DNA of 64,000 nucleotides from Croceicoccus bisphenolivorans (GCF_001634625.1 NZ_LRSE01000005.1:186001-250000); one strand, 5' to 3'; shown: positions 37,073 to 47,014, counted from the stretch's first letter. The notes: generated from the sequence alone by a model not told the origin. Numbers and translations: made by a program.

Positions 37073-37873
37073 TTAATCCCAGGCCGCCTTGGCATATGCC
37101 GAGAATCCGGGGACGTGGATCGAGACACCACCGTCGGATGCCAGCGTCTGGCCGGTGATATTGCGTGCTGCGTCCGACGCCAGAAAGGCGACCGGTTCGG
37201 CGATATCCTCGGGCGCGCCGACGATGCCTCGCGGCGTTTCTGCCTCGACATTGCGCCGCCAGTGGTCGGGGAAATCCTTGGCCGTGGTGGGCGTCAGGAT
37301 CAGGCCGGGTGCGACCGCATTGCAGCGCACGCCCTTGGGGCCATAGGCCGTCGCGGTCGATCGCGTCATCTGCATGATGGCCGCCTTCGTCGCGCTGTAT
37401 GCAGCCTGCCTTACGTGTCCCTGCAGGCCCAGTCCCGAAACGGTATTCACGATCGAACCCTGCGTCTCGATCAAATGCGGCAGGCATTCGCGGGTCATCA
37501 ACATGGTGCCGCGGCAATTGACGGCGAAGATCTGATCCCAGACTTCGGTCGGCATGTCGCCGATGCTGCCGTCGAGCGCGAGCGTCGGACCGGCCAGCGC
37601 TGCATTGTTGTGCAGGATGTTGATCTTGCCGAAGGCTTCGACGACTTTGGCCACGGCCGCGCGGATGGAGGCTTCGCTCCCCAGGTCCAGTTCGACCGCG
37701 ATGGCCTGTTCGCCGATATCCGCCGCGACTTCCTGCGCCCCGGCGAGGTTGATGTCGGCTACGGCCACCTTGGCACCCCGGCGCGCCATCAGTCGCGCGG
37801 TCTCGCTGCCGATTCCACCGGCACCACCTGTGATGATGGCCACCTTGTCTACCAGGCTAGTTGCATCGGTCAT
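37073..37873 (-). CDS. Short-chain dehydrogenase/reductase (SDR)
   Basis: 266 aa classical SDR. Cofactor loop ITGGAGGIGSETA near residue 14, Asp after the second strand (VADINLAG) favouring NAD(H), NNAAL near 90, and catalytic Ser/Tyr/Lys in VSGLGLQGHVRQAAYSATK. ATG with AGGGAC upstream. It lies between a small membrane protein gene (35 bp) and the OYE gene (90 bp, with a promoter), so it may be partly separate from the downstream operon. Confidence 0.88.
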   Translation of the reverse strand: MTDATSLVDKVAIITGGAGGIGSETARLMARRGAKVAVADINLAGAQEVAADIGEQAIAVELDLGSEASIRAAVAKVVEAFGKINILHNNAALAGPTLALDGSIGDMPTEVWDQIFAVNCRGTMLMTRECLPHLIETQGSIVNTVSGLGLQGHVRQAAYSATKAAIMQMTRSTATAYGPKGVRCNAVAPGLILTPTTAKDFPDHWRRNVEAETPRGIVGAPEDIAEPVAFLASDAARNITGQTLASDGGVSIHVPGFSAYAKAAWD

Positions 37874-37908
37874 ATGAATTTGTCCCTATTGGATAAATTG
37901 GCTTGGCG

Positions 37909-38394
37909 TCAGTCGACGGACTGCACAGCGGATTCGCGAAGTGTGTCGCGCAGCGCAAGCGGTGTGACGATCATGGCAACGGCCGCGCCGAACACGATCT
38001 TGCCTGTCACGGCGAGCGACCAGTCAATCATGCTCATGCCCGATGCCAGGATCAGGGCTATGACCGGTAACGATCCCAGCACCAGCGCGGCGAGGCCGTA
38101 GACTATGCCCCGGCCCCAGATGGACGATATGCGCGGCGGAGGTCCGGCAACCGGCGCGATGGCGCCCTTGCGAATGCGTGCCCTTGTCATGCCGCCGCCG
38201 GCCACAGCGCAGATAAGCGCGGTCATGAATCCCTGGGGCAGGAAATCGAACGCATAGGCGCCAACGCCGCGTGTCGGCACGGGTTCGAACAGGCCGAAAA
38301 CGAACATGAAAACCACCGTTCCCACAACTGTCGAGCCGATCGTGCTGAATGCCGTCTCGGTCCAGATGTATCGACGCGCTTCCTGAGATTGCAT
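37909..38394 (-). CDS. Four-helix membrane protein, unknown function
   Basis: 161 aa with four predicted membrane segments (near residues 14-36, 50-68, 90-112 and 120-145) and a short basic loop (TRARIRKG). The start ATG 38394 is preceded by GGGGAAAAAGAG; a longer in-frame reading to 38529 has no ribosome site. I do not recognise a family. It is first in the - strand catabolic run and divergent from the second TonB receptor, so a transport-related role is possible but unproven. Confidence 0.72.
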   Translation of the reverse strand: MQSQEARRYIWTETAFSTIGSTVVGTVVFMFVFGLFEPVPTRGVGAYAFDFLPQGFMTALICAVAGGGMTRARIRKGAIAPVAGPPPRISSIWGRGIVYGLAALVLGSLPVIALILASGMSMIDWSLAVTGKIVFGAAVAMIVTPLALRDTLRESAVQSVD

Positions 38395-38750
38395 ACTCTT
38401 TTTCCCCTTTCCCGCCTCTCCTGCAGGTGGCCGTGCCGGTTCAAACGGAACCGCACCGACTCTGTTTGGCGTGCAGGAAGTGTCATTAATGTACGCGAAG
38501 GATCGAAAATCGCAAGATAGGTTTGCCATTATCGTTCGAAAGCCGCTGTTTCATGGAAGGTAGTTTTTACGCATCTGCACAAAAACACTATATAAATGAC
38601 GTATAATCAGTGATTTATATTTTCGTCCTCCAACTCGTATCGTTATGCGAATTGACAGCGAAACGTGACGTGTCGTATATTTGCTGAAAATAAAAAGTGC
38701 CCGTTGAGACGCATGGTGTCGATCGGGTGCGCAGCAAGAGGAGGATAGGC
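38395..38750 (+). promoter_or_regulatory. Divergent promoter region before the second TonB receptor
   Basis: 356 bp, notably AT-rich for this genome. For the receptor, TTGACA (38652-38657), an 18-bp spacer and TATATT (38676-38681) make the best sigma-70 promoter in the window. A CGATACG-type site on the - strand (38642-38631) lies just upstream of the -35 box. GAGGAGGATAGG at the right end is the receptor's ribosome site. Other AT-rich stretches near 38590-38620 may serve the leftward operon. Confidence 0.65.
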
Positions 38751-41144
38751 ATGAACTCGCTATTCAACGATCGATTTGTCTTGAAGTGCTCCACGGCTTT
38801 GGCTTCGGTGGCGATGGTCGCCGCCATGCCAGCCCAGGCTCAATCCGCTGACGATGAGGGGCAATTCAATGCCGGCGGCCTGACCGAAATCATCGTTACC
38901 GCCCAGAAACGTGCCGAAAGTTCCCAGAAGGCGGCTGTCGCGATCACCGCCGTATCAAGCGATGACCTTGCCCGCGCGGGCGTGACCGACGCGCAGCAAC
39001 TGACCAATCTTGCGCCGGCCCTGCACATCGATTCCGTCTATGGCCCTGCTGCCAACTTCTACGTTCGCGGCGTGGGGAACCTCGTGCTCAATGCATCGAG
39101 CGACCCTGCCGTCGTCGTGAATATCGACGGTGTGCCGCTCGCTCGCCCCACGGGCGTGCAGGGGATGTTCTTCGATCTGGAACGCGTCGAAGTGCTGAAG
39201 GGGCCGCAGGGCACCCTGTACGGGCGTAACGCGACCGGCGGCGCGGTGAACGTGATCACTGCACAGCCGAAGATCGGCCAGACATCGGGTTCGATCACTG
39301 CCTCGTATGGCAATTACAATGCGGTGAAGCTCGACGGCGCGCTCAACCTGCCTGTATCTGAGAATACCGCCGTCCGCATTGCGGGTCTCTACTCCAACCG
39401 TGATGGATATTACTCCGACGGTACCGGCGATGAGGATCTGGGCGCGTTCCGCGTTTCGGTGGCAAGTGACGTGTCTGATACTTTCACGGTGTCGGCCAGT
39501 TTCGACTACGCTCATCAGGGTGGCAAGGGTCCGGGTTCGACTGCCGAAGGGCTGGATTACAACGATCGCATCGGCGTTCTGGACGATCGTGCCGGAGCAG
39601 ACGTTTACGAACGGGTCATCAGCCCTGCGCCTTATCCGTTCAATGCTGCGGGCTTCGCGGCGCTTCCCGGCGCAATCCTGCAGCCCTTCAACGAGATCGA
39701 AGGGGTCGATTCCTATCAGGATAACGAGTTCTGGGGTGTCCGCCTTCAGGCAGACCTTGAAACTTCGCTCGGCACGGTCTCGTTCATACCTTCATACCGC
39801 GAGGCGACCCTCGATTACCTGTCGCCGATCAGTCCGATCATCCTGTCGAACGAGAAGGACAAGCAGACTTCGGCTGAATTGCGCCTAGTTTCGCCCAGCG
39901 AGAACCAGCTGCAATACATCTTCGGTCTGTTCTACTTCAACGAACGGGTGAATTCGCTGAATAACTTCAATTTCGAATATACCTCGTTCCATGCGGTTAT
40001 CGCGCCCAAGGTGGACAGCTATGCCGCCTATTCGCGCCTGACCTATAGCATCACGCCCGAACTGCGGATCAGCGGCGGATTGCGGTACACGATCGACAAG
40101 AAATCGACGAACGACCTCAACGTCGTCGAGAACGTCTATTGCCCCGGTTTCTTCGACAATTACGAGGGCGGCCCGGCCACGACCTGCGTGGGAACGCCGA
40201 CTTTGCCCGTGTCCTTCGAAGTCAGCGATCCGCTGGCGTACGAGGGGGTTAACGGTTCTTTCCTGGACATCACGACCAATCCGAACAGGGGCAAGGAAAC
40301 GTTCAAGAAGCTGACGTGGCGGGCCGCGGTCGAATACGACGTCGCGCCGCGCTCGCTGCTCTATGCCTCGGTGGAAACCGGATACAAGGCGGGCGGGTTC
40401 TTCAATACGCCGGATCAGGCCAACAACTCGTTCCAGCCGGAAACGATCATTGCCTATACTCTGGGTTCGAAGAACCGCTTCCTTGACAATCGCCTGCAGC
40501 TGAACCTCGAGGCGTTCTGGTGGGAGTACAAGGACCAGCAGGTCAGTCACTTCATCACCGTGTTCGGGGCCCCGGTGTTCGCGACCGAGAATATCGGCAA
40601 ATCGCGCTTCCGCGGCGTGGAACTCGAAATGCGGGCGCAGGTGATGTCGAACACCGAAGTGAACGGCACGGTCCAGTATCTCGATGCGCGCAACACCGAT
40701 TTCCTGTACGGCAGCGCGACGCCGCCGAACACGGGCTGTCCGAGCGGCTTCGGCGGCCCGGGAGGCGCGCCGTTCTATGTCGATTGCACCGGCAGCCGCC
40801 CGGCCAAGGCGCCGGAGTGGACGCTGCAGGGCGGCATTGACCAGCGCATCCCGCTGGGCGAGACCGGCGACATCACGGTCAGCCTGAATACGCGGTATGA
40901 AAGCGGCAGCTATACGGGCATCGAGCTCTTGCCCTCGCAGTACCAGTCGGGCTTCTTCACGTCCGGAGCGCAAGTCGGCTTCACCACAGCTGACAGACGT
41001 TTCAACATTGCCGGCTTCGTCGACAATATCGAGGACAATGCGACGGTCGGGTTCTCCCAGCCGCACAACTTTGCCGGGGGACAGCTGTTCGTCCGCCTCC
41101 AGGCACCGCGGACTTACGGCGTACGCGCTGGCTACAAGTTCTGA
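38751..41144 (+). CDS. TonB-dependent outer-membrane receptor
   Basis: 797 aa. Signal peptide to about AMPAQAQS, TonB-box-like EIIVTAQKRAESSQ, plug domain with YVRGVGN and LERVEVLKGPQGTLYGRNATGGAVN, and a long barrel ending APRTYGVRAGYKF. ATG 38751 with GGAGG upstream. It is similar in layout to the receptor at 20493 but clearly distinct in sequence. It has a strong promoter and a strong terminator, so it forms its own transcription unit. Inferred substrate: an aromatic compound degraded by the adjacent operons. Confidence 0.92.
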   Translation: MNSLFNDRFVLKCSTALASVAMVAAMPAQAQSADDEGQFNAGGLTEIIVTAQKRAESSQKAAVAITAVSSDDLARAGVTDAQQLTNLAPALHIDSVYGPAANFYVRGVGNLVLNASSDPAVVVNIDGVPLARPTGVQGMFFDLERVEVLKGPQGTLYGRNATGGAVNVITAQPKIGQTSGSITASYGNYNAVKLDGALNLPVSENTAVRIAGLYSNRDGYYSDGTGDEDLGAFRVSVASDVSDTFTVSASFDYAHQGGKGPGSTAEGLDYNDRIGVLDDRAGADVYERVISPAPYPFNAAGFAALPGAILQPFNEIEGVDSYQDNEFWGVRLQADLETSLGTVSFIPSYREATLDYLSPISPIILSNEKDKQTSAELRLVSPSENQLQYIFGLFYFNERVNSLNNFNFEYTSFHAVIAPKVDSYAAYSRLTYSITPELRISGGLRYTIDKKSTNDLNVVENVYCPGFFDNYEGGPATTCVGTPTLPVSFEVSDPLAYEGVNGSFLDITTNPNRGKETFKKLTWRAAVEYDVAPRSLLYASVETGYKAGGFFNTPDQANNSFQPETIIAYTLGSKNRFLDNRLQLNLEAFWWEYKDQQVSHFITVFGAPVFATENIGKSRFRGVELEMRAQVMSNTEVNGTVQYLDARNTDFLYGSATPPNTGCPSGFGGPGGAPFYVDCTGSRPAKAPEWTLQGGIDQRIPLGETGDITVSLNTRYESGSYTGIELLPSQYQSGFFTSGAQVGFTTADRRFNIAGFVDNIEDNATVGFSQPHNFAGGQLFVRLQAPRTYGVRAGYKF

Positions 41145-41152
41145 TAGTCGAC

Positions 41153-41187
41153 CCGACCTGACGACGGATTTGCCGTCGTCAGGTCGG
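41153..41187 (+). terminator. Perfect 15-bp hairpin after the second TonB receptor
   Basis: CCGACCTGACGACGG (41153-41167) pairs with CCGTCGTCAGGTCGG (41173-41187) around loop ATTTG. It starts 9 bp after the receptor stop. No long T-run follows, but the stem is strong enough to end or stabilise the transcript. Confidence 0.7.
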
Positions 41188-41216
41188 CACTTCTGATCCA
41201 ACGGAGACACCGCCCC

Positions 41217-42131
41217 ATGACCGAACCCACTTATCTCGTGACCGGCGCGTCCGGAAACCTTGGCAGGGCGATCGTGCAATCGCTGTTGCGGCGGGGCGCG
41301 AAACGCGTGATCGCAACGACGCGCTCACCCGATTCCCTCGCCGACCTGGCCGCGGCTGGCGTTGAAGTGCGCAAGGCCGATTTCAACGATGCCGAAGGTC
41401 TGGTGGAGGCGTTCTCCGGCGCGACCCATCTGCTGCTGATCAGCACACAGTCGGTCGGTGCGCGCGTAGACCAGCATGGTGCGGCGCTGGCTGCCGCAAA
41501 GGCGGCGGGCGTGCAGCAACTGTTCTATACCTCGCACTCGTTCCCCGACACTTCGGTGTCGGCTGTTGCGCCCGAACATGCGGCGATGGAACGCAAGATC
41601 ATCGCCAGTGGGATGACTTATACCATCCTTCGCAACTTCCTCTATTCGGAAAACGTGCTGCTGATGCTGGCAGGGCCGATCCAGGCGGGCATCTGGCATG
41701 GCGCGGCGAAGGACGGCCGCAATGCATTCCTGAGCCGCAAAGACTGTGCCGATGCCGATGCCGGCGCGATGCTGGCGGCAGACCGGTTAAAGAACATGGT
41801 GCTCGATATAACGGGTCCGCGAACCTATTCTTACCCGGATATCGCCCGGATCGCGAGTGAAGTGCTGGATCGCGACATTCCCTACGTCGATCTTTCGCCT
41901 GACGAGTTTCTGGAGCATCTGGTGGGCGCGGGCCTGCCACGCAGCCATGCCGAAACGCTGGTCAGCTTCGACCGTGCCACCAGTCTTGGCGACGGGGACC
42001 TCGTCACTCCGACGTCCGAGGAACTCGCGGGGCATCCGCTCGAGTTGCTGGAGGATTTCCTCGCGCGCGAATTGCCGCGAATGGATGCGACGCAGACGCT
42101 GTCGGTACTGCTCGACAATCACCTCGGGTGA
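41217..42131 (+). CDS. NmrA-like / QorB-type NAD(P)-binding protein
   Basis: 304 aa atypical SDR. N-terminal Rossmann loop YLVTGASGNLGRAIVQSL, then THLLLISTQSVGAR and the NmrA-type LRNFLYSENVLLML stretch. There is no canonical Tyr-x3-Lys catalytic pair, typical of NmrA/QorB proteins, which are NADPH sensors or quinone reductases. In this setting a quinone reductase protecting against hydroquinone/catechol oxidation is plausible. GGAGAC precedes the ATG; the TetR gene follows after 87 bp. Confidence 0.8.
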   Translation: MTEPTYLVTGASGNLGRAIVQSLLRRGAKRVIATTRSPDSLADLAAAGVEVRKADFNDAEGLVEAFSGATHLLLISTQSVGARVDQHGAALAAAKAAGVQQLFYTSHSFPDTSVSAVAPEHAAMERKIIASGMTYTILRNFLYSENVLLMLAGPIQAGIWHGAAKDGRNAFLSRKDCADADAGAMLAADRLKNMVLDITGPRTYSYPDIARIASEVLDRDIPYVDLSPDEFLEHLVGAGLPRSHAETLVSFDRATSLGDGDLVTPTSEELAGHPLELLEDFLARELPRMDATQTLSVLLDNHLG

Positions 42132-42218
42132 TGGCCTGGGATGTCCGGCGAAACGGATGGTGCGTTTCGCCGGTCGAGATGGTTGACCGGTGCACAGGCA
42201 CTCCGTAGGGGAGGTGAG

Positions 42219-42854
42219 ATGGAGGGCAAAGAGACCGAACGGAAAGCCAAGGGAGGCGGGCGACCGCGTAGCGAGTCGACGCGTCGATCGATCCTTTCCG
42301 CAACGATCGCTCTGCTCCAGAACGAATCCCTGCAATCGATCACCGTAGAAGCGATCGCTCGCGAGGCGGGGGTCAGCAAGGCCACCATCTATCGCTGGTG
42401 GAGCTCCAAGACGGCGGTTGCCATCGATGCCTTCATCGAGAACCATCTCGTCAAGACACCGATGCCCTATGACATCCATCCGGCAGAGGCGCTGATCCGC
42501 CACTGGCGCGCGATGGCGGACCAGTATCGCGGGTTCGCGGGGCGGATCGTCGCGCAAATCCTGGCGGAGGGGCAGTCCGATCCGGAAATCATGCGGGAAT
42601 TCCGCCAACGCTTCCACTATGGTCGCCGCGCCGTGGTGCGCGAGGTGATCGAAAACCTGAAGGCAGTGCATTCGCTGCCGGAAGGGCTCGGCAGCGAACA
42701 GCTGATGGATATGTTCTACGCGCCGATCTACATGCGCCTTCTGTGGGGCCATGCCCCGCTCGACGATGAATTTATCCTCGAATATCCGAGATCGGTGATG
42801 AGCCTGATCGGCATCACTCTGAACGAAAACGACAAGGTCGTCACTGTCGCCTGA
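42219..42854 (+). CDS. TetR-family regulator
   Basis: 211 aa. Basic N-terminus (ERKAKGGGRPRSESTRRSILSATIALL) and helix-turn-helix (ITVEAIAREAGVSKATIYRWWSSKTAVAIDAF), followed by a TetR_C-type ligand domain. ATG 42219 has AGGGGAGG upstream. It follows the NmrA-like gene and converges on fahA with 3 bp between stops. It is a candidate regulator of the hmgA-fahA or receptor promoters. Confidence 0.88.
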   Translation: MEGKETERKAKGGGRPRSESTRRSILSATIALLQNESLQSITVEAIAREAGVSKATIYRWWSSKTAVAIDAFIENHLVKTPMPYDIHPAEALIRHWRAMADQYRGFAGRIVAQILAEGQSDPEIMREFRQRFHYGRRAVVREVIENLKAVHSLPEGLGSEQLMDMFYAPIYMRLLWGHAPLDDEFILEYPRSVMSLIGITLNENDKVVTVA

Positions 42855-42857
42855 CGG

Positions 42858-44153
42858 TTATCGCGCGGGCGCGATGGTCGCCCGGCATTCGCCAAGCCCG
42901 ATCGAACGGAAACCTTCCTTCGTTGCCGTGCCGGATAGCACGACTTCGTCGCCATCTTCCAGAAACGTGCGCGTTTCGCCGCTGGGCAGGGTAATCGACT
43001 GAGTCCCGCCCCGGCTCATTTCCATCAAACTGCCGTAGGCGTCGCTCTCCGCACCCGATATCGTGCCCGAACCCAGCAGGTCGCCTGCGGCAAGATCGCA
43101 GCCGTTGACTGTGTGATGGGCCACCATCTGGGCAGGCGTCCAGTACAGGTTCGTCGCAGCGGTCCGTCCCAGTCGCATCGGCTCCATGACGGCATTGCGC
43201 ATACTTTGCGTTCGCAGACTGACGTCGATCCGCACGGCAAGCGCTCCCTCTTGCTGGTCGCGTTCGTCGTCAAGATAGGGCAGGGGTGCCGGATCGCCAT
43301 CCGGCCGTTCCGGCTGCGCCACACGGAACGGGGCGAGCGCTTCGGCCGTCACCACCCACGGGGAAACGGTGGTGCCGAAGTTCTTGGCAAGGAACGGGCC
43401 GAGCGGTTGATATTCCCATGCCTGGATATCCCGTGCCGACCAGTCGTTGAGCAGGCAAAGCCCCGCAATCCGCGAACCGGCCCGATCGATGGGCACCGGC
43501 TCGCCCAGATCCGAGCGTCCTCCGATCCAGAAGCCGAGTTCGACCTCATAGTCGAGCCGGCGGCTCTGGCCGACGACCGGAACTTCGGAATCGGGCGCGC
43601 GCAACTGGCCCGATGGACGACGCACTTCGCCGCCCGAAACCCGGATAGATGAAGCACGACCGTGATAGCCGACGGGAATGTAACGATAGTTGGGAAGCAG
43701 CGGATTATCGGGGCGCAGCAGCGACCCGACGTTGCGGGCGTGGTGTATCCCGGCATAGAAATCGGTGTAGTCGCGCACGGCCAACGGCAAGTGCATCGTG
43801 CACTGTGCGGCGGGGACCAATGCAGCCTGACAGTGGGCTGCATGCACCTCGTTCGTCAGCAGTGCGAACACGGCGCGACGCAAATCCCGGCGAGCGACGT
43901 GTTCGAGCGCAAACAGGGCGTTCAACGTCTGCGCGCCTTCGATCGCCGCAACCGCTGCAGCCGCCTTGCCGCGAAGGAGCTCGGCAACTCCGCTCAGGTC
44001 GAGCACATGATCGCCGATGGCCGTGCCGATGCGCGGGGCCGATCCCGACGTCGAGAACACGCCCAGCGGAAGGTTCTGCACGGGGAAATCGGCATGATCA
44101 TCAGCCCCCGCCACCCAGCTGGAGACCGCGGCATCGTGCGTGTGATCGATCAT
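42858..44153 (-). CDS. fahA: Fumarylacetoacetase
   Basis: Last step of the homogentisate pathway: hydrolysis of fumarylacetoacetate to fumarate and acetoacetate. 431 aa, full length for the family. N-terminal SH3-like domain ([25 protein letters not shown]), then the catalytic domain: [18 protein letters not shown] near residue 130, the [13 protein letters not shown] metal ligands near 200, [33 protein letters not shown] near 235. Its ATG overlaps the hmgA stop by 4 bp, so the two are one operon. No maleylacetoacetate isomerase gene accompanies them. Confidence 0.95.
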   Translation of the reverse strand: MIDHTHDAAVSSWVAGADDHADFPVQNLPLGVFSTSGSAPRIGTAIGDHVLDLSGVAELLRGKAAAAVAAIEGAQTLNALFALEHVARRDLRRAVFALLTNEVHAAHCQAALVPAAQCTMHLPLAVRDYTDFYAGIHHARNVGSLLRPDNPLLPNYRYIPVGYHGRASSIRVSGGEVRRPSGQLRAPDSEVPVVGQSRRLDYEVELGFWIGGRSDLGEPVPIDRAGSRIAGLCLLNDWSARDIQAWEYQPLGPFLAKNFGTTVSPWVVTAEALAPFRVAQPERPDGDPAPLPYLDDERDQQEGALAVRIDVSLRTQSMRNAVMEPMRLGRTAATNLYWTPAQMVAHHTVNGCDLAAGDLLGSGTISGAESDAYGSLMEMSRGGTQSITLPSGETRTFLEDGDEVVLSGTATKEGFRSIGLGECRATIAPAR

Positions 44154-45460
44154 CGCGCACTCCCCCGGAAACGCCCTTCAATACCGGCCCAGCAATCGTC
44201 ATAGTCCGGCTGCAGGGTGGCGGCACAGGCTGGCGCCAGGCTGGCGGCGAAGTTGGCGTGGGTCTCGAACATGAAGGCCATCGTGCCTTCCTGCTTGTGC
44301 GGCGCGAGCGCGGCTTCTTCCGCGCGGCGGGTGGTGTCCTTGTCGGGGCCGTGCGCGCTCATCCGCGGATGCAGGGAAACGCCGCCCGGCGTGAACCCTT
44401 CGGCCTTGGCGTCATAGACGCCCGTCACCAGTCCCATCAGCTCGTTCATCAGGTTGCGGTGATACCACGGCGGCCTGAAGGTGTTTTCCGCGACCATCCA
44501 GCGTGGCGGGAAGATTACGAAATCGATGTTGGCCTGCCCCCGAATCGGCGAGGGCGAGGTCAGGACCGTGTAGATCGAGGGATCAGGATGGTCGTAACTG
44601 ACCGTACCGACCGCGTTGAAGCGGAACAGGTCGTACTTATAGGGCACGTTGTTGCCATGCCACGCCACCACATCCAGCGGTGAGTGATCCAGCGTCGTCG
44701 TCCAAAGCGCGCCCTGGAACTTGGCCACCAGTTCGTGATCGCCGGTCGTCTCGTCATAAGCGGCGACGGGCGTCAGGAAATCGCGCGGGTTGGCAAGGCA
44801 GTTCGATCCGATCGGGCCCAGATCGGGCAGGCGCAGATCGGCGCCGTGGTTTTCGCAGATGTAGCCGCGAACAGGGCCGGCGACCGGGTCTATCGCGAAT
44901 TTCATGCCGCGCGGAATGACACAGATTTCACCCGGAGAGACTTCCAGCGTGCCGCATTCGGTGCGGAACCGGGAGAGCCCTTCGTGCGGCACGAACAGCA
45001 TTTCACCATCCGCACTGTAGAAGGATCGCTGCATCGCCCGATCGGCGGCATAGCGCCACGCGGAAATGCCGCAATCGGGCGCGTCGACCGTGCGGGCGAT
45101 CGGGACGAGGCCATCTATGAAGTCGCTTCCCGGCACCAGCGGCATCGGGTCCCAGCGCATGCGATTGGGCGATGCCTTCGCGTAGCCCGCATCGACGCCC
45201 GCATGGGCCAACGGAACGAATGCCGACTGTGCGGCGGATGGACGGATGCGGTAGAACCAGGTCCGCCGAACCTCGGTGCGGGGCATGGTGAATGCCGTGC
45301 CGGAGAATTGTTCGGCATAGAGGCCGAGCGGGACGCGTTGGGGCGAGTTCTGGCCGATCGGCAGGGCGCCCGGCACGGCTTCGGTTGCGAACTCGTTGCC
45401 GAAACCGCTCATATATCCTTCGACGATCGCCGAATGCTGCATCTTGTCCTGAATGGTCAT
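44150..45460 (-). CDS. hmgA: Homogentisate 1,2-dioxygenase
   Basis: Fe(II) ring-cleavage enzyme converting homogentisate to maleylacetoacetate. 436 aa, the usual size. N-terminal [27 protein letters not shown] is highly characteristic; the iron site region reads [16 protein letters not shown], with [25 protein letters not shown] after it. ATG 45460 was chosen because it gives the normal N-terminus and follows GAGGGA; the longer in-frame reading has no support. A promoter shared in sequence with the OYE gene lies ~60 bp upstream. Confidence 0.96.
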   Translation of the reverse strand: MTIQDKMQHSAIVEGYMSGFGNEFATEAVPGALPIGQNSPQRVPLGLYAEQFSGTAFTMPRTEVRRTWFYRIRPSAAQSAFVPLAHAGVDAGYAKASPNRMRWDPMPLVPGSDFIDGLVPIARTVDAPDCGISAWRYAADRAMQRSFYSADGEMLFVPHEGLSRFRTECGTLEVSPGEICVIPRGMKFAIDPVAGPVRGYICENHGADLRLPDLGPIGSNCLANPRDFLTPVAAYDETTGDHELVAKFQGALWTTTLDHSPLDVVAWHGNNVPYKYDLFRFNAVGTVSYDHPDPSIYTVLTSPSPIRGQANIDFVIFPPRWMVAENTFRPPWYHRNLMNELMGLVTGVYDAKAEGFTPGGVSLHPRMSAHGPDKDTTRRAEEAALAPHKQEGTMAFMFETHANFAASLAPACAATLQPDYDDCWAGIEGRFRGSAR

Positions 45461-45520
45461 CACAAATCCCTCGTCGCGCGCTCGTTCGGCGCGCATGAAT
45501 GCCCGGTCCATTGAGTTGTT

Positions 45521-45551
45521 AATTAGTAAACGTGACGGATCGAAATGTCCA
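45521..45551 (-). promoter_or_regulatory. hmgA promoter with CGATnCG-type site
   Basis: On the - strand TGGACA (45551-45546), an 18-bp spacer, ACTAAT (45527-45522). The spacer holds CGATCCGTCACG. The block aligns with 37021-37050 over its whole length with about five mismatches and one extra base. Confidence 0.55.
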
Positions 45552-45570
45552 TCCTCTGGTGTCGTTATGA

Positions 45571-46785
45571 TTAACCCACCTGTACCGGAACTGCGCCGCG
45601 CTCCGTCATAAAAGCGATCAGGGCAGCGCCGAACAGGCCGCCCGCTGCGACAATTAGCCACGTTTCGTAACTTCCGGTTGCGTCGAACAGCGCGCCGGCA
45701 GCCATCCCGCCGATCCCGGCGCCGAAAGCGTGAACCGCGAAGATGGAACCATAAACGCTACTGAAGCCCTTGATCGGGAAGCGTCGGCCCAAAAGGTATG
45801 CGAGCAGATCGGTTTCGGTCCCGACACCGAAGCCGATCAGGGCCGCGCCGGCAATGGCAAGGCCCGGACTGTCGATACGCAGCATCAATGCGCCAAACGC
45901 TGCAAAAGTGAGAAGCAGGAAAGTGACCCATCCTGCGTCCCACCGATCCAGCAGAACGCCCGCAACGAGCCGTCCCCCGATGACGGACATGCCGAGCACT
46001 GAAGCGATCGCGCCGGCTTCTACCGCGCTGACGCCGCGGTCGGTCAACATCGGTACCAGGTGCAGCGTCGTGCCCAGCACTGCGGTCGACGACAGGAAGA
46101 TGAGCGCACTGACAGAGTAGAAAGACCGGTTGCGCAAGATTTCGGCGAAAGGCAGCGGTTCCCGGGCGATGTGTACGCCGCGTCTGTCAGGTGTTTCTCG
46201 CAGCAGGAGCCATGCGATGCCGCTTAACACAAGTGTCGCTACGGCGAGAGCCAGGTAGGCCGCTCTCCAGCCGTGCGTCGCGATATAGGGCCCCAACACC
46301 GGCGGCAGGATGATAGCGCCGACGCCTGTTCCCATAAGGGCGAGGCCGAGGGCCAGGCCGCGGTTGGCCACGAAATGGCGCACGACCACGCGGTTGTAAC
46401 TTACCGAATTCGTGCCCGCCGATACGAGAGTCAGCAACAGGGTGAAACTGAGGAACGTCACCAGGTTGCTGGTGAACAGGCCCAGCATGGCGAACGTCGC
46501 TGCAAGACCGAAGCTGGACAAGAGAGCGACTTTCGCTTCACCGAACCGGTCGACCAATCTGCCGGTAAACGGGAGCGCGAAAACATTGCCGATCATGAAG
46601 GCGATCGCGACCAGCGAGGCTTCCTGTCGCGACCATCCGAATTGAGCCGAGAGTGGCTTGATGAACAGGCCGGCCGAATAGAAATATAGGGAGGCGAAGC
46701 CGCCGCCGATGCCGACAAACGCGCCCAGCAGGAAACGCCAGCCTGCGCCGAACTCGCGGCGGAATTCCCGTGTGGCACCTGTCAC
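45571..46785 (-). CDS. Major facilitator superfamily transporter
   Basis: 404 aa with twelve predicted membrane segments. MFS loop motif between TM2 and TM3: [14 protein letters not shown]; the related second-half motif: [12 protein letters not shown]. It resembles MCT-like or aromatic/oxalate-formate-type carriers. GTG start with AGGGGATG upstream; no ATG is in frame nearby. It lies 110 bp upstream of hmgA on the same strand, separated by the hmgA promoter. Probable role: inner-membrane uptake of an aromatic acid. Confidence 0.88.
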   Translation of the reverse strand: MTGATREFRREFGAGWRFLLGAFVGIGGGFASLYFYSAGLFIKPLSAQFGWSRQEASLVAIAFMIGNVFALPFTGRLVDRFGEAKVALLSSFGLAATFAMLGLFTSNLVTFLSFTLLLTLVSAGTNSVSYNRVVVRHFVANRGLALGLALMGTGVGAIILPPVLGPYIATHGWRAAYLALAVATLVLSGIAWLLLRETPDRRGVHIAREPLPFAEILRNRSFYSVSALIFLSSTAVLGTTLHLVPMLTDRGVSAVEAGAIASVLGMSVIGGRLVAGVLLDRWDAGWVTFLLLTFAAFGALMLRIDSPGLAIAGAALIGFGVGTETDLLAYLLGRRFPIKGFSSVYGSIFAVHAFGAGIGGMAAGALFDATGSYETWLIVAAGGLFGAALIAFMTERGAVPVQVG

Positions 46786-47002
46786 TGAATGTCATCCCCT
46801 CACATTTGCCGAATCGATTGCCAAGCCCGGGCATCGTTCGCCGTTACAGCATTATTAGGCTACGTTTAGTTTCGTAACAAGACGCAAGGGTCGTTCCAGC
46901 ACATAGCGACGGGCAATACGCTCTAATATCTGTAAATAGCGCGAATCTGCACCCGCAATGTGAGATCCGTGCCCGGTTGGGCTTGCTATATCGAGTACAT
47001 AA

Positions 47003-47014
47003 CGATACTTATCG
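47003..47014. promoter_or_regulatory. Palindromic operator candidate CGATACTTATCG
   Basis: CGAT / ATCG arms around ACTT, 22 bp before the ATG of the FAD hydroxylase gene, in the 250-bp gap shared with the MFS gene. It matches the palindrome at 60371 at 9-10 of 12 positions. The rest of the gap is AT-rich without an identifiable gene. Confidence 0.5.

Noticed and set aside
35525-38101. 858-aa open frame on the + strand across the Rieske/OYE/SDR genes
   Set aside because: It spans three well-supported - strand genes and their promoter; the translation is Arg/His/Asp-rich without any domain.
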